A stretch of DNA of 64,000 nt from Elmis aenea. Lineage: Eukaryota > Arthropoda > Insecta > Coleoptera > Elmidae. A program made the position numbers and the translations under genes. The DNA is taken from assembly GCA_947652605.1 (NCBI GenBank), contig OX393577.1, forward strand, positions 6,882,868 through 6,946,867. Direction: 5' to 3'. This document shows, in pieces, positions 12,001-24,049 of this stretch (positions are counted from its first letter, which is position 1; each line of letters opens with the position of its first letter). Below the pieces are notes generated by a model, which saw nothing but the letters and a program-made list of their open reading frames with translations, ran no database searches and was not told the DNA's origin.

Positions 12001-13117
12001 AAACGTTATTATATGCCTTAAAACTTGCCGACTGGGAGTATACAACTTTAAAGTAATGCCCATAATAAGCAAATATAATAGATGACTAAAACATCTTAAA
12101 ATCAAGCCGGGGCTGTGCCAATTGTAACAGGCCATACGATATTGTTAAATAAATAAATGACAACATTGAATAATATGCCACAAGTTCTGTACTCTGCATT
12201 TCCAACACTGTCTGGTATTTGGAGCAAGTAATACAAATTGCCAAAAATTGTTTAGGTTTTTGGAATATAAGTAATTCAAATAATTGCATAACTATGAATT
12301 AGATTCTCAAGGATCTTTTTTATAAAATGAATTTGCTTGGTTAATATGGCCTTCAATAGAGAAGATTTTTTTACGTCAAATATAATGAATTACAAAATAC
12401 CCAATTCGTTGTACAAACATTTATTTAATGATTTGTTAAAGCAGCTAGTTTTGGTGAAGCATTTTTGGATTAGAACTGCAAATGCGTCGTTATTACACAG
12501 ATGTGCTGAATCTGTTTTTTTAATATTTTATGCTCGCCACTATTACATCTTTTAAACACGTCTAAATATGCAAGAGCACACATGCATCATTAATATTCGT
12601 TTAAAAAATAACTTTGTATACTAAAAAAAGGAGCAATTCTTTGATACTGATAACTACGCGTATGTTCTAAGTAAATAAGAGATATACATTTTGAAATTGC
12701 ATACTAATACGTTGAAAGCGTCTCCTTAAACAATAGTATTAACAGTTTTAATAATTGCATACATTACAGTTTACATTTTATCACTTAAGTTTGAATCTAC
12801 TTCGACGGTAATGTATGTTGCCGTTTTGCTCGCATTTGTAGAAGACGTACCTAGGGAACTTCCCCATGATAAGCTTTTATACAATGCAGCAATTTTTTGT
12901 CTATTTTTGTAATATCATAACAAATAACCTTGTATTTACTGAAACAACTTACAATGACAGGCGTGAAAATGTCTTTACAAGAGTAGACGAAAGCTTGGAC
13001 AAATTCTTCGACATAGCTCTACACCGGAAACTACAAAGTTGTTTTTAGTGAGGTTTTAAACGTGGGTTATTATTTTGAGTACTCTATAAAACTTATTTTA
13101 TCATTTCTTATTTTTTA
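12001..13117. other. Non-coding, nothing recognised
   Basis: No supported exon or element boundary. Confidence 0.5.
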
Positions 13118-13118
13118 A

Positions 13119-14217
13119 ATACAGGGTGAACCAAATTCAAATGTTTTACTCTCGGTTACCGTAATAGTTAGCGGAAATCTAATATCCGTCTCTTGGGCTA
13201 TTTTTTGAGAAAAGAACGCCCACATAATCAGATTTTTTAAATCGCTTTCCATTTTGGCACTACTCGAACTTGTTTATTTATTAAAATAGAACAAAATGTT
13301 AGGAAGGTTTTCTATACAGATTTTTATGCTTAATTTTAAAACAAAATTAGATTTTTTTAGTGACCTTAACTAAACTAAATTTTTTAAATGGAAACCCTAG
13401 TTGGTCATGCCTTCATATGAAAAAAAATGTTGCAGCTTTTCAAAAATGTATAATTTTATATATTTGTTGCAAAAAATAACCGAGATACGGCCAATTTTGT
13501 ATTTTCTTTTTAAATCAAAGTTTGCCATGATTGGGTAATCAAGTAATGTTTGCAATAATTAAACAAATAAACGTTACATCCAAATAAATTTTTCACCTTT
13601 TAAGCAAATCCGTGTATTGTATTGTATTTTTTAACTGTTTATTGTGGTATTGTGAACATGGCTAAATGTGAAAAGTCTCATATGCTAAAATTTTACATTG
13701 TAAGTGTCAAAAACGTAGCGGCTGCTGTAGAATTTTCTTGGAAATGGCGTTTAGTTGTTTAATAATTGCAAACATCACTTGTTTACCAAATCATGGCAAA
13801 CTTTGATGGGGAAATTAGAGCCATATCTCGCTTATTTTTTGCAACAAATATATACAATTATATATTTTTGAAAAGCTAAAAAACTCTCTTTCATATAAAG
13901 CCATGGCCAACTAGGGTTTCTATTAAAAAAAAATAAGTTTACTTCATATCTCGAAAGTCAGGGTCTCTAAAAAAATTAAGTTTTGTTTTTAAATTACGCA
14001 TAAAAATCTGTATAAAAAACCTTGATAACGTTTTATTCTATTTTGATAAATAAAGAAGTTACAATAAATTTTCAAAATAATGAAATTTAATTTTTCGTCT
14101 GTAGTGCTAAAATGGAAAGCGATTGGTGTTATTTTCTCAAAAACATAGCCCAACCAATATCAGATTTTCGCCAACTATTACGGTAACAAAGATGCCCCGA
14201 ATTGGATAGACCTGTAT
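13119..14217. mobile_element. Fold-back palindromic element, TACAGGGTGAACC type
   Basis: The left end ATACAGGGTGAACCAAATTC (13119) and the right end GAATTGGATAGACCTGTAT are inverted. Matching blocks include CGGTTACCGTAATAGTTAGCGG on the left and its inverse near 14165-14190, and the AACTAGGGTTTC / GAAACCCTAGTT pair. Arms are more diverged than in the elements at 6-7.5 kb and 52-53.5 kb, so this copy looks older. The spacer carries a short open frame (13658-13762). Confidence 0.8.
13658..13762 (+). pseudogene. Short open frame in palindrome spacer, possible HTH N-terminus
   Basis: A 34-codon frame starting ATG encodes MAKCEKSHMLKFYIV and KNVAAAVEFSWKWR. The layout, a short charged N-terminus and an N-A-A-A-A-V helix, resembles the start of DUF4817-like HTH proteins. 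It is too short to be certain. Its position, in the loop of a fold-back element, matches that of the better HTH remnant at 6585-6743. Confidence 0.35.
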
Positions 14218-14233
14218 ATATATATATATATAT
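14215..14233. repeat. (TA)n microsatellite
   Basis: Nine TA units directly abut the right end of the palindromic element, so slippage probably began at its TA flank. Confidence 0.9.
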
Positions 14234-15299
14234 TACAGTACTGTAATCGAATGAATAACTTAGTGAAAAATTACTGCATAATTACCCTGTGATATCACTC
14301 ACAGTGTAATTGTTTAGTTAATTCTAGCGGAATATAATTTAAATATATCGTTGTTGGTGATCATGTTGTGAATAAATATATTAGCGAATGATTCTTTGCA
14401 AATTCGATGGGTAATGGCTTGTTTCCGATTTTTACGTCGCTTCAGAGTGAACAATGTTCTTTTCACGGATAAACGGTGGCAATTACCGATAATAACTATT
14501 TTAAAAACGAACGCTTTTATGCTTGATGTAGCAGAGCAGAGATAGATGATTTAATACGCCCACAGAGAGCGGAGAATGGGAAGCTGGACAGTTCATTACG
14601 GTTTTATCTCGGCTAAAAGTGGGGCGGATAAGAAATGAAAAATACTATTAGTTATCAATACGTTTCATACCGGTAAATCGATCTATTTCTATTGAATTAC
14701 ATCACGAAAACCGTAAATTTATAATACTCCAGTTTTATTTATTTCACGTTAGTTATCCATGAAGTTTTATAAATTTTTATGTAGCTGCAGATTTTGTGCA
14801 AAAGCCTTTTATTCTTTGTGCATCTAGCCCTACCGTTGTAAAAGAAATAGTCGACAAAGAAAAAGTTTTAAATGCTCTATCCGTTACGTCTTTCGGCTGT
14901 CTCGTTAAGATGCAAAGCATTTTCATTATGAGGAGACGTAAAGTGATCTTGTTTTTTTACGGTGCACTAATGGATCTGTACGGTTTTGTTTATACTTTAA
15001 GCTCAACATATTTTTAAATGAATTGAAAGCTTAAAGGAAAGCTTGAAATAAAGATGACATTATCGGATTTAAACAAAATTTAATATCGCTATCTTGTAAC
15101 AATGGTATCGGCAAAAAATAATGTTGGACTTGAGAAAAACAATGAATACAACAGCTCCTAAAATTTTAGATGAGATTCCAATAAAAATTAGTAATTGTCT
15201 TTAAAATAACGTCGTGCAACTCAGCTTAAAAATGTTTTGACCATAACGGATGTTATTGTCTGCACTCAATAGCTATTAAATACTTTATTACTCCAATTC
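14234..15299. other. Non-coding, nothing recognised
   Basis: No exon or terminus seen. The open frame at 14796-15017 has no recognisable protein features. Confidence 0.45.
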
Positions 15300-15319
15300 C
15301 GTAAAAAAAAATATTGTGG

Positions 15320-15428
15320 ACACAACAATTAAATGTGATTCTTGCAATCAATTTTCTGGTAAAAATCATGCCAAAGCCACGTATATTTGTCTAACATGTA
15401 GTGCTGAAGAATGTTCTTCAGATAAATA
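15320..15428 (+). pseudogene. Possible piggyBac C-terminal zinc-binding tail
   Basis: The frame reads TIKCDSCNQFSGKNHAKAT and then YICLTCSAEEC before a TAA. The cysteine spacing resembles the C-terminal cysteine-rich domain of piggyBac transposases. A GGGTTAA motif at about 15675 could be an associated terminus. No upstream catalytic core was found. This is a weak call. Confidence 0.4.
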
Positions 15429-15832
15429 AAGATAATTTACAACGTTTTAGGATTTTGTGTTGAACTATTAAAATATTTTTGGAAATGTAATTTATTTAAT
15501 ACTGGAATGTTTTGTTTTATGAAGAAATGTCATGATAAGTTGTATTAGTAAAACATAAAAGTTCATATTGATAAACCAATAATAGTATCAAACACAGAAG
15601 TTGTTTGTTTTTAAAGATGCTATTGATAAAAGTGCGCCACACGTTGGGCGTCTAAAAATAAGAAGCGCGCCCGTTCGAGGGTTAAAATGTGATCTTTCTT
15701 CATTTCTATGTAATGTGTGTTTCACAAAGTTATGTGATATATTTATTGAGTGTTACATTAAGATTTAAGACCGTGATTTTCACTTCGAAATCGTCAATTT
15801 GGAAAAGTTAATTTTGTTCTAAAGGCAACCGC

Positions 15833-16012
15833 TTAGGCGTTTAATTCCAGGCTGTTGTGGGATATGATGTCAAAACTAGCAACACTAATGTTAATTTTCA
15901 AAGCTAATTCACTCGCAGTAATGCTCTTGTTACTACGTAAAAGCTCATCTGCCTGTGCAATTTCCACATTATAGACTACCGCTGCTGGCCTCGCTTTGTG
16001 CGTTTCATTCTC
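15833..16012 (-). pseudogene. Mariner/Tc1 transposase N-terminal HTH relic
   Basis: A minus-strand open frame of 59 codons contains KARPAAVVYNVEIAQADEL, LLRSNKSITASELALKINI and SVASFDIISHNSL. This follows the order of the second helix-turn-helix of mariner transposases (G-R-P, then L-V-x-x-x-R-R-I-T, then I-S-x-G-S, then H-x-x-L). The catalytic DDE/D domain is missing, so it is a fragment. Confidence 0.65.
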
Positions 16013-16520
16013 TGTGCGCCTACAACCCTACTTGAATGATTTGCGCCATTCCAACAGTGAATACTGTGACAGACAAGATTCCCCATATTGTGTTTAAAGC
16101 CTCTGATGAATTGCGGGCCCGTTTCACACCTCTCTTACACAGAAGTTAATAGTATAACGCGTTGTTACACCAAAACAGATAAACACGCGCTGATGTCATC
16201 TTCTTTTATGATAACTTAGGTGTAATAAAATTTGATAGATAATATGTATAAACCAAAGTACGAATATGAACAATGCGATATGAAAGCCGATAAAGTTGAG
16301 ATCAAAACTAAACAGCCTTAATTTCAAGATGACATACATTTGATTTCGGTAAATCGGGACACTTCGGGACAAGACCACGTTTTCAGTTAGGGGAAAACTG
16401 ATTTTAGGTAGTTGCATTTTTATTTAATTAGGGATTACGATAGTTAAAATGTTTTTAGCCATTTTTGTAAGAAACTATAACATTAAAAAATTAAACATTT
16501 CTGCGGGACGCAATACCAAT

Positions 16521-17813
16521 TTAACCCTAAACCGCCCAGTAAGCTTTTGTAACGTAACTGCCCAGTAGTGTCCAATGGACACGCATATGAAAATCTTCAA
16601 TATTTTATTAAAATAAAGTAGAAAAAAGTTTATTTTATTACACATAATAAACATTATTATGTATTAAAACAATTGACACCAATAATGTTTTTTTTTTAAA
16701 TGTTCTGAACGGACATTTTGATTGCATTCATTGCAACAATGTTTTGTGTTGTGTGTATGTCACCGCTTTTTTTACCACAGATTCATCTTATTTTGGACTG
16801 AAACTTGTTGACTCAGCCCTGCAACATTCTTCACAGCTTCAATGTGGTGTTTCGTTAACCCTTTTTGTCCTTGTCTCTGTATATGAGGCATTACCAATTT
16901 TTTAAAAATATGACATTGGTTTCGTGGCAAGAAAAAGCCGTGCTGTTATTTTTTTGTCTACTATGCACCATACCAATCAAGTAGATATCACAAACAAAAA
17001 TAAATCTGATGTAAATCTATATTATAACGAGACAAAAGGCGGCGTCGATACGCTTGGTCAAACGGTGCATGAGTATACAGTTCGACGCAAAACAAATAGG
17101 TGGCCAATGGCATTTTTTCAAAATATTATTGATGTTGTTGGCGTTGCATCATTAATTTTATGGAAAAATTTACATCCCACTTGGGATCAGCGAAAAACAA
17201 ATTCTAAAAGAAAACTATTTTTTGCGAGATAATGCAACCCAATTGGTAACGCCTCATATACAGAGACAAGGACAAAAAGGGTTAACGAAACACCACATTG
17301 AAGCTGTGAAGAATGTTGCAGGGCCGAGTCAACAAGTTTCAATCCAAAACAAAAGTTGAATCTGTTGTAAAAAAAAAAGCGGTGCCATATTTGCCCGTCG
17401 AAAATACTAGAAACACAAGACAGTGTTGCAATGAATGCAATCAAAATGTCTGTTCGGAACATTCCAAAAAAAAGCATTATCGGTGTCAATTGTTTTAATA
17501 AATAATAATGTTTATAACGTGTAATAAAATAACAATAAATAAACGTTTTTCTACTTTATTTTAATACAATACTGCAGATTTTCAGATGCGTGTCCAATGG
17601 ACACTACTGGGCAGTTACGTTATTTTCATCAAAATTGTTAAATTATAAAAAACTTACTTTCTTTTAGAAAACTTTGGTAAGAGAATTTGAGAGATAAAAC
17701 ATAGGGGATAAATTAGACAAAGTGATTTCGCAATAAAATAAACACTTTTGATTCTGTATGCAAATCAATTTGAAAATGTGTCCGTTGGACACTACTGGGC
17801 GGTTAAGGGTTAA
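16521..17813. mobile_element. Rearranged piggyBac element with TTAA target duplication
   Basis: The termini read TTAACCCTAAACCGCCCAGT on the left and, inverted, TTAACCCTTAACCGCCCAGT on the right. Subterminal AGTGTCCAATGGACAC palindromes occur near both ends (16567-16582 and 17588-17607) and a variant near 17780. The uninterrupted sequence in copy 2 (18340) confirms the boundaries. Internally, about 16617-16905 is an inverted copy of about 17240-17560, so the left part of the element has been replaced by an inverted duplicate of its right part. It cannot encode a complete transposase. Confidence 0.92.
16924..17498 (+). pseudogene. piggyBac transposase C-terminal fragment, frameshifted
   Basis: The first frame (16924-17232) contains YYNETKGGVDTLGQ and VRRKTNRWPMAFF, the conserved end of the piggyBac catalytic core. 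The tail continues in another frame (17313-17498) with CCNECNQNVCSEH and HYRC, part of the cysteine-rich C-terminal domain. A stop at about 17230 separates the two. The N-terminal and first catalytic blocks are missing, replaced by the inverted duplication at 16617-16905. Confidence 0.85.
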
Positions 17814-18009
17814 GGAGCACAAGACTTTCATGAGGTAGTGGCCCAATTAAAAGGCATATTGTCCTCGCCTCGCACAAAGTTTTTTTTTATAAACTTTAAA
17901 GGTCTATAAGTCGATAACCATCGAGTTTTGGACTATGGTTTATATAACATTTTTTGCTTGAAGTGACTCAAGGAACACGCTCCTTAGGTTTGGCCGTTTG
18001 GTCATGAAA

Positions 18010-18412
18010 CACTGTATAATATGTATAAACCAAAGTAACGTACGTTATGAACAACGCTATATACAAGCCTACAAAGTTTGGATCAAAACTAAACAGCCTT
18101 AATTTCAAGATTTCGGTTAATCGGGACACTTCGGAACTAGAACACGTTTCTCAGTTAGGCAACTGTTATATTTATACAAAATTTTCCGTGGAAACGTAAA
18201 AGATCATCTTGGCGAAAACAAATTTTGGGGACTTGAATTTTTATTTAATTAAGAATGACAATAGTTTAATATTTTACTATTTTTGCAAGAAACTGTAACA
18301 TTGAAAACTTTAAAAGTTCTGCGTGACGTAATACCAATGTAAGGAGCACAGGGCTACCATGAGGTAGTGGCCCAATTAAAAGGCATGATGTCTTCGCCTC
18401 GCACAAAGTTAA
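18010..18412. repeat. Duplicated segment, copy 2 (uninterrupted)
   Basis: It matches copy 1 (16235-17880) in blocks such as GATCAAAACTAAACAGCCTT, ATCGGGACACTTCGG and GAGGTAGTGGCCCAATTAAA. It carries AATACCAATGTAAGGAGCAC where copy 1 has the piggyBac element. Copy 2 also has about 55 bp around 18170-18225 that copy 1 lacks. Confidence 0.88.
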
Positions 18413-19150
18413 TTTCAAAATGTATACCCCATTATTTGCCTACACAAGAGTAAGTGCAGAAACTAGATATTTTGCCGTATTTGTGCTCAAGTAATTTACT
18501 GTAACAGAAACAATATTACTACATACTTCAGTTATATAGGTTAAATATTAAGTTCTACCAGGACTGTATCCTGTATTTTATTTTATTCGCTTCGACTGAC
18601 GACACTATTTTATTGTAGTACGTGTATATCTATAAACACGTTTTGTGCTATATTTTTATTACATACATATCTTCATACTGCTTCATCGGTATGATAATGC
18701 TTAGTAATCTATCGTCTAATCTGTGAATACAGGTCACACTAATTATGTTACAATTTAGAATTTGGTTTCGCTTTTTCTACTAATTACGGTTTGTAAATAT
18801 GTATATCCTTCGAGAAGAAGCTAATCCCATCTTATTGTTGAAGGGGTAGTGTAAGTAGCGAGTGCTCCACAAATCCCTGCGGGAATTTGTTGGTAATATA
18901 AAAGAGATTATGCAGCCTCCTCCAAGATGTTAGTAAGAATTTTAAGATTATGTGATAGGTTTATTAGCATAATCTCGTATAATCGTTCTCAAAGACTATT
19001 TAACAAGGTCCTTACTTTTCAATTAACGATCTAAAGAATGTATATTGTATTGCTGATCTAGTGGTCATGTAGTGGATTGTGCGGATATAGATCTATTTGA
19101 GCGTTTCACTTAAGATTAACGAGTACAGTCAGTTTAAGTCGTACGAGTTT
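18413..19150. other. Rdl: Probable 3' UTR and downstream flank of the receptor gene
   Basis: On the minus strand this follows the stop codon of the receptor. Candidate AATAAA polyadenylation signals occur on the minus strand near 18655-18660 and near 18570-18585. No further exon is apparent. The extent of the 3' UTR is inference. Confidence 0.35.
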
Positions 19151-19456
19151 TTACGAGTCCTCCAGCAGCACTAAATCATCGGCAACCACGTCGGAGATGT
19201 GTAAATAAATAATCCAATACATGAGATTGAAGCACACGAAGCACACGGGAAAAACGATCCGCGAGTACTTGTCGATGTCTGCTGGTGTAATGCCGTACAA
19301 TTTGTTGCTGCTTTTACCTTGTGGAGGCGCCGGTGCGGGTAGAGCTGCTTCTTCGTCTATGCTTCCCCCACCAGCGCGCCTTTCATGGGGCACTCTCTCG
19401 AGGGTTCCACTTTTCCGGTGCACTTGGGGAGGTTCGTGCATTTTACATCGAAGTTC
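19151..19456 (-). CDS. Rdl: RDL GABA-gated chloride channel, terminal exon 9 (loop end, M4, C-terminus)
   Basis: This exon of 102 codons including TAA (19151-19153) begins after acceptor TGTACAG with [10 protein letters not shown] and joins exon 8 in phase 0. It encodes the end of the M3-M4 cytoplasmic loop (KSGTLERV, then a short Gly/Pro/Ala-rich stretch), the conserved [14 protein letters not shown] entry to transmembrane segment M4, and the C-terminus [14 protein letters not shown]. The GTLE motif and the M4 block are almost invariant in insect RDL, where the C-terminus usually ends LLGEE or similar. The loop here is much shorter than in Drosophila RDL. The reading frame upstream of the acceptor is open but does not resemble RDL, so I place the boundary at the AG. 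In the cell M4 faces lipid at the outer edge of each subunit. Confidence 0.95.
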   Translation of the reverse strand, partial: ELRCKMHEPPQVHRKSGTLERVPHERRAGGGSIDEEAALPAPAPPQGKSSNKLYGITPADIDKYSRIVFPVCFVCFNLMYWIIYLHISDVVADDLVLLEDS

Positions 19457-19590
19457 CTGTACATCATTAAAACACATTAAATTCATCCAATCTTGCCCAT
19501 AATAATAAAAACCGAATTTTTCTTTACGAGGGAAAGTCAATAAATCACCCAAGTAGTCTATAAAATGAAAATATGATTTATATGAGGCTG

Positions 19591-20897
19591 TTATGGTGCC
19601 TATCCACTTAAGAGTAAACTACCGAGAGTAACTCTCGATAGCAGCGTCGCCAATGGATACACCCCCTGAGAGTAACTCGCAAAAAGCGGCGAGCTACTCT
19701 TCGAGAGCTGATGTTTATTCTCCGGCGATTATTTTTATAATTTCAAGGTCTAAATTTTACTCGAAAACGAGATTAAATTATATATTTTTAAAGGTTACAA
19801 ACTGGTGAATCTAAATTGGTACAAAACGTTACAAAAAAAATAAATTAGAGAAGGTTTAACCATTGCAAATTTCCAGAGCGGCCGCTAAAAGAATTGCTTT
19901 GCCGTGATGATCGCATCATATCACGAAATCATTCATAACTCGAAAACCACAGAACCGAATTTTAATATCTTTACATATTTGAAGAGAGCAAGGTTCGTTT
20001 CAATTTTCACGAAAAGTGCGCATTAATAAATTTCGAATGGCTTCGCAAAACGCGTACAACTTTTGTGCAATTTTGCCGTTAAAATTGCCTCTTTTCACGA
20101 AATCGTTTATAACTCGTGGGCCGATTTTACATATCTTTACATTTTTGAAAAGACAAAATATTGCTTTACGATTACCGATAAACTCTCAAGTTGAAACGCC
20201 GAAGGGACTTTGCGCCGAACAAAAAACATGATAAAAACTTCGGGTTAAATTCTTTGTTTGCCGCGTCAAATAGCAAACCTCGAGGAAATCGTCCATTGCT
20301 CGATAAATAATTGTCCAATTTTAAATATCAAAAAACCATCAGGTAAAAAAAGAAACGACGCCCAATTTGATGTGCAACACTTTATTGGAGCTATTCTATC
20401 GAGTCCACACGGAAAGGAATAGTAACACTTTTGTTCGCGCACGAAATTACGTGTATATAAATGGGAAAAAGGTACAATATTTAAACATTAGTAACTTTGT
20501 TATTATTTGTCGTAGAAAGTTGATTCTTGGACCATCAGTGAGCTCGATTCTTGCACATTAAGAAGGTGTTTGTCTTTCAGCTTTGGCCCCCTTGGGGGGG
20601 GCCGGCGCGATGTTAGTAACGAACTCACGCGACCGACCAAGTTATGTGTAAGCCAGCGACGTTCTGTACCTGGACATGCTGTGGGAGTTTAAAAATTTTT
20701 CAAAATGAATATCGCCAAAACTCAAAAACCCTCTGACGGATTTCGCTAATTTTTAAGTCGTGAATTCACATCGGCTATGCGCAGCTCATGTCCACATTTC
20801 AAGTCAATATCTCTAAAGACGGCTGAGCTACGAGCAAAAGCGGTTTTTCAATGTTTTTGACTTTCGATAGTTACTCTCAAGTGAAAAGGCACCATAA
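19591..20897. mobile_element. DNA element with about 37-bp terminal inverted repeats, in intron 8
   Basis: Both ends begin TTATGGTGCC and continue with similar, inverted sequence: CTTAAGAGTAA on the left, CTTGAGAGTAA on the right. If the first T is flank, the element is bordered by TA, which would fit a Tc1/mariner-like mechanism; the superfamily is not certain. The 1.3-kb interior holds no transposase. Several small open frames inside are not similar to anything I recognise. Confidence 0.8.
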
Positions 20898-21584
20898 TTG
20901 AAGTATCTTTTATTAGGAAATTGACAGAAATGGGGGTTTAACGTCACTAGTGAAAGTTGAAAATTGTGATTCCACTTAAAAAATGCACCTGTAAGAAACA
21001 ACGATCTAAATTCAATTTCTTGAGTACTGAACAAGTAAAACTGGTTTATTGCTGCAACAAGTATACAAGTGGGAGAGACAGTTCAAGAATAGGGTGTCAA
21101 GTGGAACTGACGTTGCTCGCTCGAGTGGGCCTCAAGATGCCAATACTCCAGAGAAAATGAAATACGTTGAACAAACGATACGAGAAATTCGTTGCTTTGC
21201 ATCAGGTTACCCTGAAACTTGATATTGGTTATGGTTATCCTCAGCACATTATTCTCTAGTAGCACAAACTGTCTGCTGGATAATTGTCGAGACAACTCAC
21301 ATCAGAAGAAAAGGTGGGTTTTCTTTGAAAAACTTTATAGTCGTCATCAAATCGAATAGTTGCTTTTCTTCAGCTTATAGTGACTAAAATTTGAAAGCCG
21401 GGTCCATTAATCAAGCAGAAAAAATAAAACATGCAGAGAGTAGTCACTCGAATTCACTAAAACGGAAAAAGATTCGTGTACTATATTTAGCGGGTAAAGT
21501 GTCCCGGGCATTTCATAAAGAAAGGGTCCACAATCACTGGCGAATAATTGTATTATGCCTGCTAGAAAAACATATGACGCCATA
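20898..21584. other. Intron 8 sequence, no gene seen
   Basis: No exon with RDL character, and no transposon terminus, was seen here. Confidence 0.5.
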
Positions 21585-21592
21585 GGCTAGAC

Positions 21593-22618
21593 CAGTGTTT
21601 CTCAACGTTTTTGTATTTGCGCCCCCTTTTTCTACATCAAATTTTATTTTGTCCCCTTCCAATGTTGTTGTCCTGCCAAAACACTCCTTTTTTTTATTTC
21701 CCAACCGTCTTCCAACTGACCAGGGAAGGTCACGATACGTTGTTGCTAGAATCTGATCAAGGCTCTGTTTATTGCATCAAGAACATCAAAACTAAATATT
21801 TTGCAGAGTTATACGTGCCACTGGCCATTTTCTTCGGAAAAGTAGGAGGAAAATTGCAAAGCTGATAAATAAAAGTAATTTTTGCGATCGCGTTGGCCAT
21901 GAAACCGTCAGAGATAAAATCGAAACTTTTCTATTCACCAACCCACGCATCCTTTGCAAGTAAAATGGTGCAAAAGTTTTTGGAAAAATCTTAAATGGTT
22001 CCGGAGAAAAGCGCGGAAAACCAGGCTTTTGAAAAAACGGTTTCCCCCATGTTAAACGCCTATGCAAGTCGCATAGTTATACAGATATACCACAACTTCT
22101 CAAATCATAGCGCTTATGCAGGGGTTTCGTTTTTGACGTTTTTCTCCGGAACCGTTCAAAATTTTTTCAAAAACTTTGCACCTTTTACTTGCAAAAGTTG
22201 CGCGAACTGGTAAATAGAAAAATTTCGATTTTGTCTCTGACGGTTTCATTGCCAACGCGATCGCAAAAATGATCTTTTTATACCAATTTTTCAGTTTTTC
22301 CCCTATTTTTTGAAGGAAATGGCCAGTGGCACGTATAACCCTGGAAAACATTTAGTTTTGATTTCCTTGATGCAATAAACACAGCCTTAATCAAATTCTA
22401 GCGACAACGTATCGTGACCCTCCCTTGTGAGTATTATTTTGAGGTGTGTTTTTGTTGGAATTTTGTTCTGCTAATGTAAACTTAAAAATACATGAAATCT
22501 GGAAGTATGTAACCCGAACGGCTGCAAATGTTTGAAGAATAAAAAATTTTTGCATTCGATTTGAAATTTTAATCGCGCCCTCCTCTAGGGGGAGCACCCC
22601 GCACGTATAGAACTACTG
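21593..22618. mobile_element. Non-autonomous hAT-like element carrying an internal palindrome
   Basis: It starts CAGTGTTTCTCAACG and ends with the inverse-like AGAACTACTG. The flanks GGCTAGAC (21585-21592) and GGCTAGTC (22619-22626) are an 8-bp target duplication with one mismatch. GC-rich GCGCCCCC-type blocks lie inside both ends. Most of the interior is a fold-back palindrome (21722-22426). A related element of similar size is at 50567-51557. Confidence 0.85.
21722..22426. repeat. Internal palindrome, arms of about 330 bp
   Basis: The left arm contains GTCACGATACGTTGTTGCTAG and TTTATTGCATCAAG; both recur inverted at 22350-22420. Related palindromes are at 28160-28783 and 50691-51387. The AGTTATACGTGCCACTGGCC block is present near both ends of all three copies. 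Confidence 0.88.
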
Positions 22619-22626
22619 GGCTAGTC

Positions 22627-23499
22627 ATTACTGGCTTTTGCTACTTCATGTCAATGCTCGACCTCTTGCAGCTCATCACACCTTGCATTATCAGATTTTA
22701 CTGTTAGGAGCGCTAAAAGAGAACCTGTCTAGAAGGATGCTCAGGTCTAATGAAGAAGTTTAACAGGCGATGTTTAATTGGCTGTGCAAGCAACAACACA
22801 GAATTGTTTAAGAAACATCCACGCTTTAGAAGAGTGCTAATAAAGAAACAAAGCTATGTTAAAAAAAAATTGTTGTCAGAGTAACATTGATTCATAAAAT
22901 TTTCCTTTGGTGGTTTTGGGGTAATTTATTGTCTCTACCTCGTATTTTAACTATTGTAACAATAAAACATATTTTGCCTTAGAATTTTAATTTAGGCAGC
23001 GTCGGATACTTATCGGCAGGTGTTTCATATGAACTGGGAATTTCCCAAATTCTCAAACTTTAAATCTCCTTCATGGCAAGAAACAAAAATAAAAATCTGT
23101 ATTTCTTATTTTTTAACCGCTATTTCTACCAAGAAAGAGCTTATAAAATGCCAAGGAAGAATGAATAATTTGATTTAAGATAGCGTTCTTTATTTTAGTA
23201 ATTAAGTTAGTTTCTTTGTCTCTACCGACAAATGGAAAAAGAAATTTTCAAAATCTTATTTAGCTTTAAAAAAAAATCGATAATTTCAGCTAGTTTTTAA
23301 TAGTTTGGACAACAGAAAGTTTACGATCGAGAATGAATTGTATATTGGAAAATTGAGTTGGTGATAATTTAAACGCTGTTAGTGGTAACATAATTATTTA
23401 AATAAGCCCAAGAAAAAATATTTAAGGTTTTGATAAAGGGCTATAAATTTTATCGAGACATTAACTCCTTTCATCTCAAATCGTGTATCGATAACTTAC
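22627..23499. other. Intron 8 sequence next to exon 8
   Basis: I searched this region for the SIVGPLFQ-type loop segment found in other insect RDL proteins and did not see it. No element boundaries were recognised. Confidence 0.5.
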
Positions 23500-23639
23500 C
23501 GGTTGTCTCGGTGGATTGTGATCTGTTTTAGATCCGCCATTAACATTGAGTTTCTTTTGTTCCGCCGCCTTCTGGGTTGCAGCAAACCGAATTTTGCGTA
23601 ACTGTATTCTCTTTTCTACATATCCAACGGACGCATATT
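23500..23639 (-). CDS. Rdl: RDL exon 8 (end of M3, start of cytoplasmic loop)
   Basis: Acceptor ATCACACAG and donor GTAAGT bound a 140-nt exon. It completes a Glu codon begun in exon 7 and reads EYASVGYVEKRIQLRKIRF, then AATQKAAEQKKLNVNGG and SKTDHNPPRQP, ending in phase 0 and joining exon 9. The EYA-VGY--KRIQ-RK-RF core at the M3 end is conserved in RDL. In Drosophila it reads EYATVGYMAKRIQMRKQRF, so the present form has several substitutions. The usual long loop, including the NRPIGF and SIVGPLFQ blocks, is absent. Basic residues here face the cytoplasm, where they line the ion exit portals. The divergence supports a second RDL copy or a fast-evolving orthologue. Confidence 0.93.
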
Positions 23640-23689
23640 CTGTGTGATAACAACCTTAATGTAAAGTGGGAAATAAAATATTTATGTTA

Positions 23690-24049
<360 letters not shown>

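Larger units (their letters stand above)
16235..17880. repeat. Duplicated segment, copy 1, interrupted by a piggyBac element
   Basis: The sequence 16235-16520 (TATGTATAAACCAAAGTA through CAATACCAAT) and its continuation 17814-17880 (GGAGCACAAGACTTTCATGA through CCTCGCACAAAGTTT) together match copy 2 at 18010-18412. The insertion point is exactly the piggyBac TTAA. Confidence 0.88.

Noticed and set aside
19221..19502. 93-codon plus-strand open frame
   Set aside because: It is antisense to receptor exon 9.
19456..19552. Extension of the terminal receptor exon upstream to a methionine at 19552
   Set aside because: The extra residues do not resemble RDL, while an acceptor AG lies exactly where homology ([10 protein letters not shown]) begins and phase agrees with exon 8.
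21083..21295. Small open frames in intron 8 that could be a missing loop exon
   Set aside because: None contains the NRPIGF or SIVGPLFQ-type residues, and suitable splice sites in phase 0 were not apparent.
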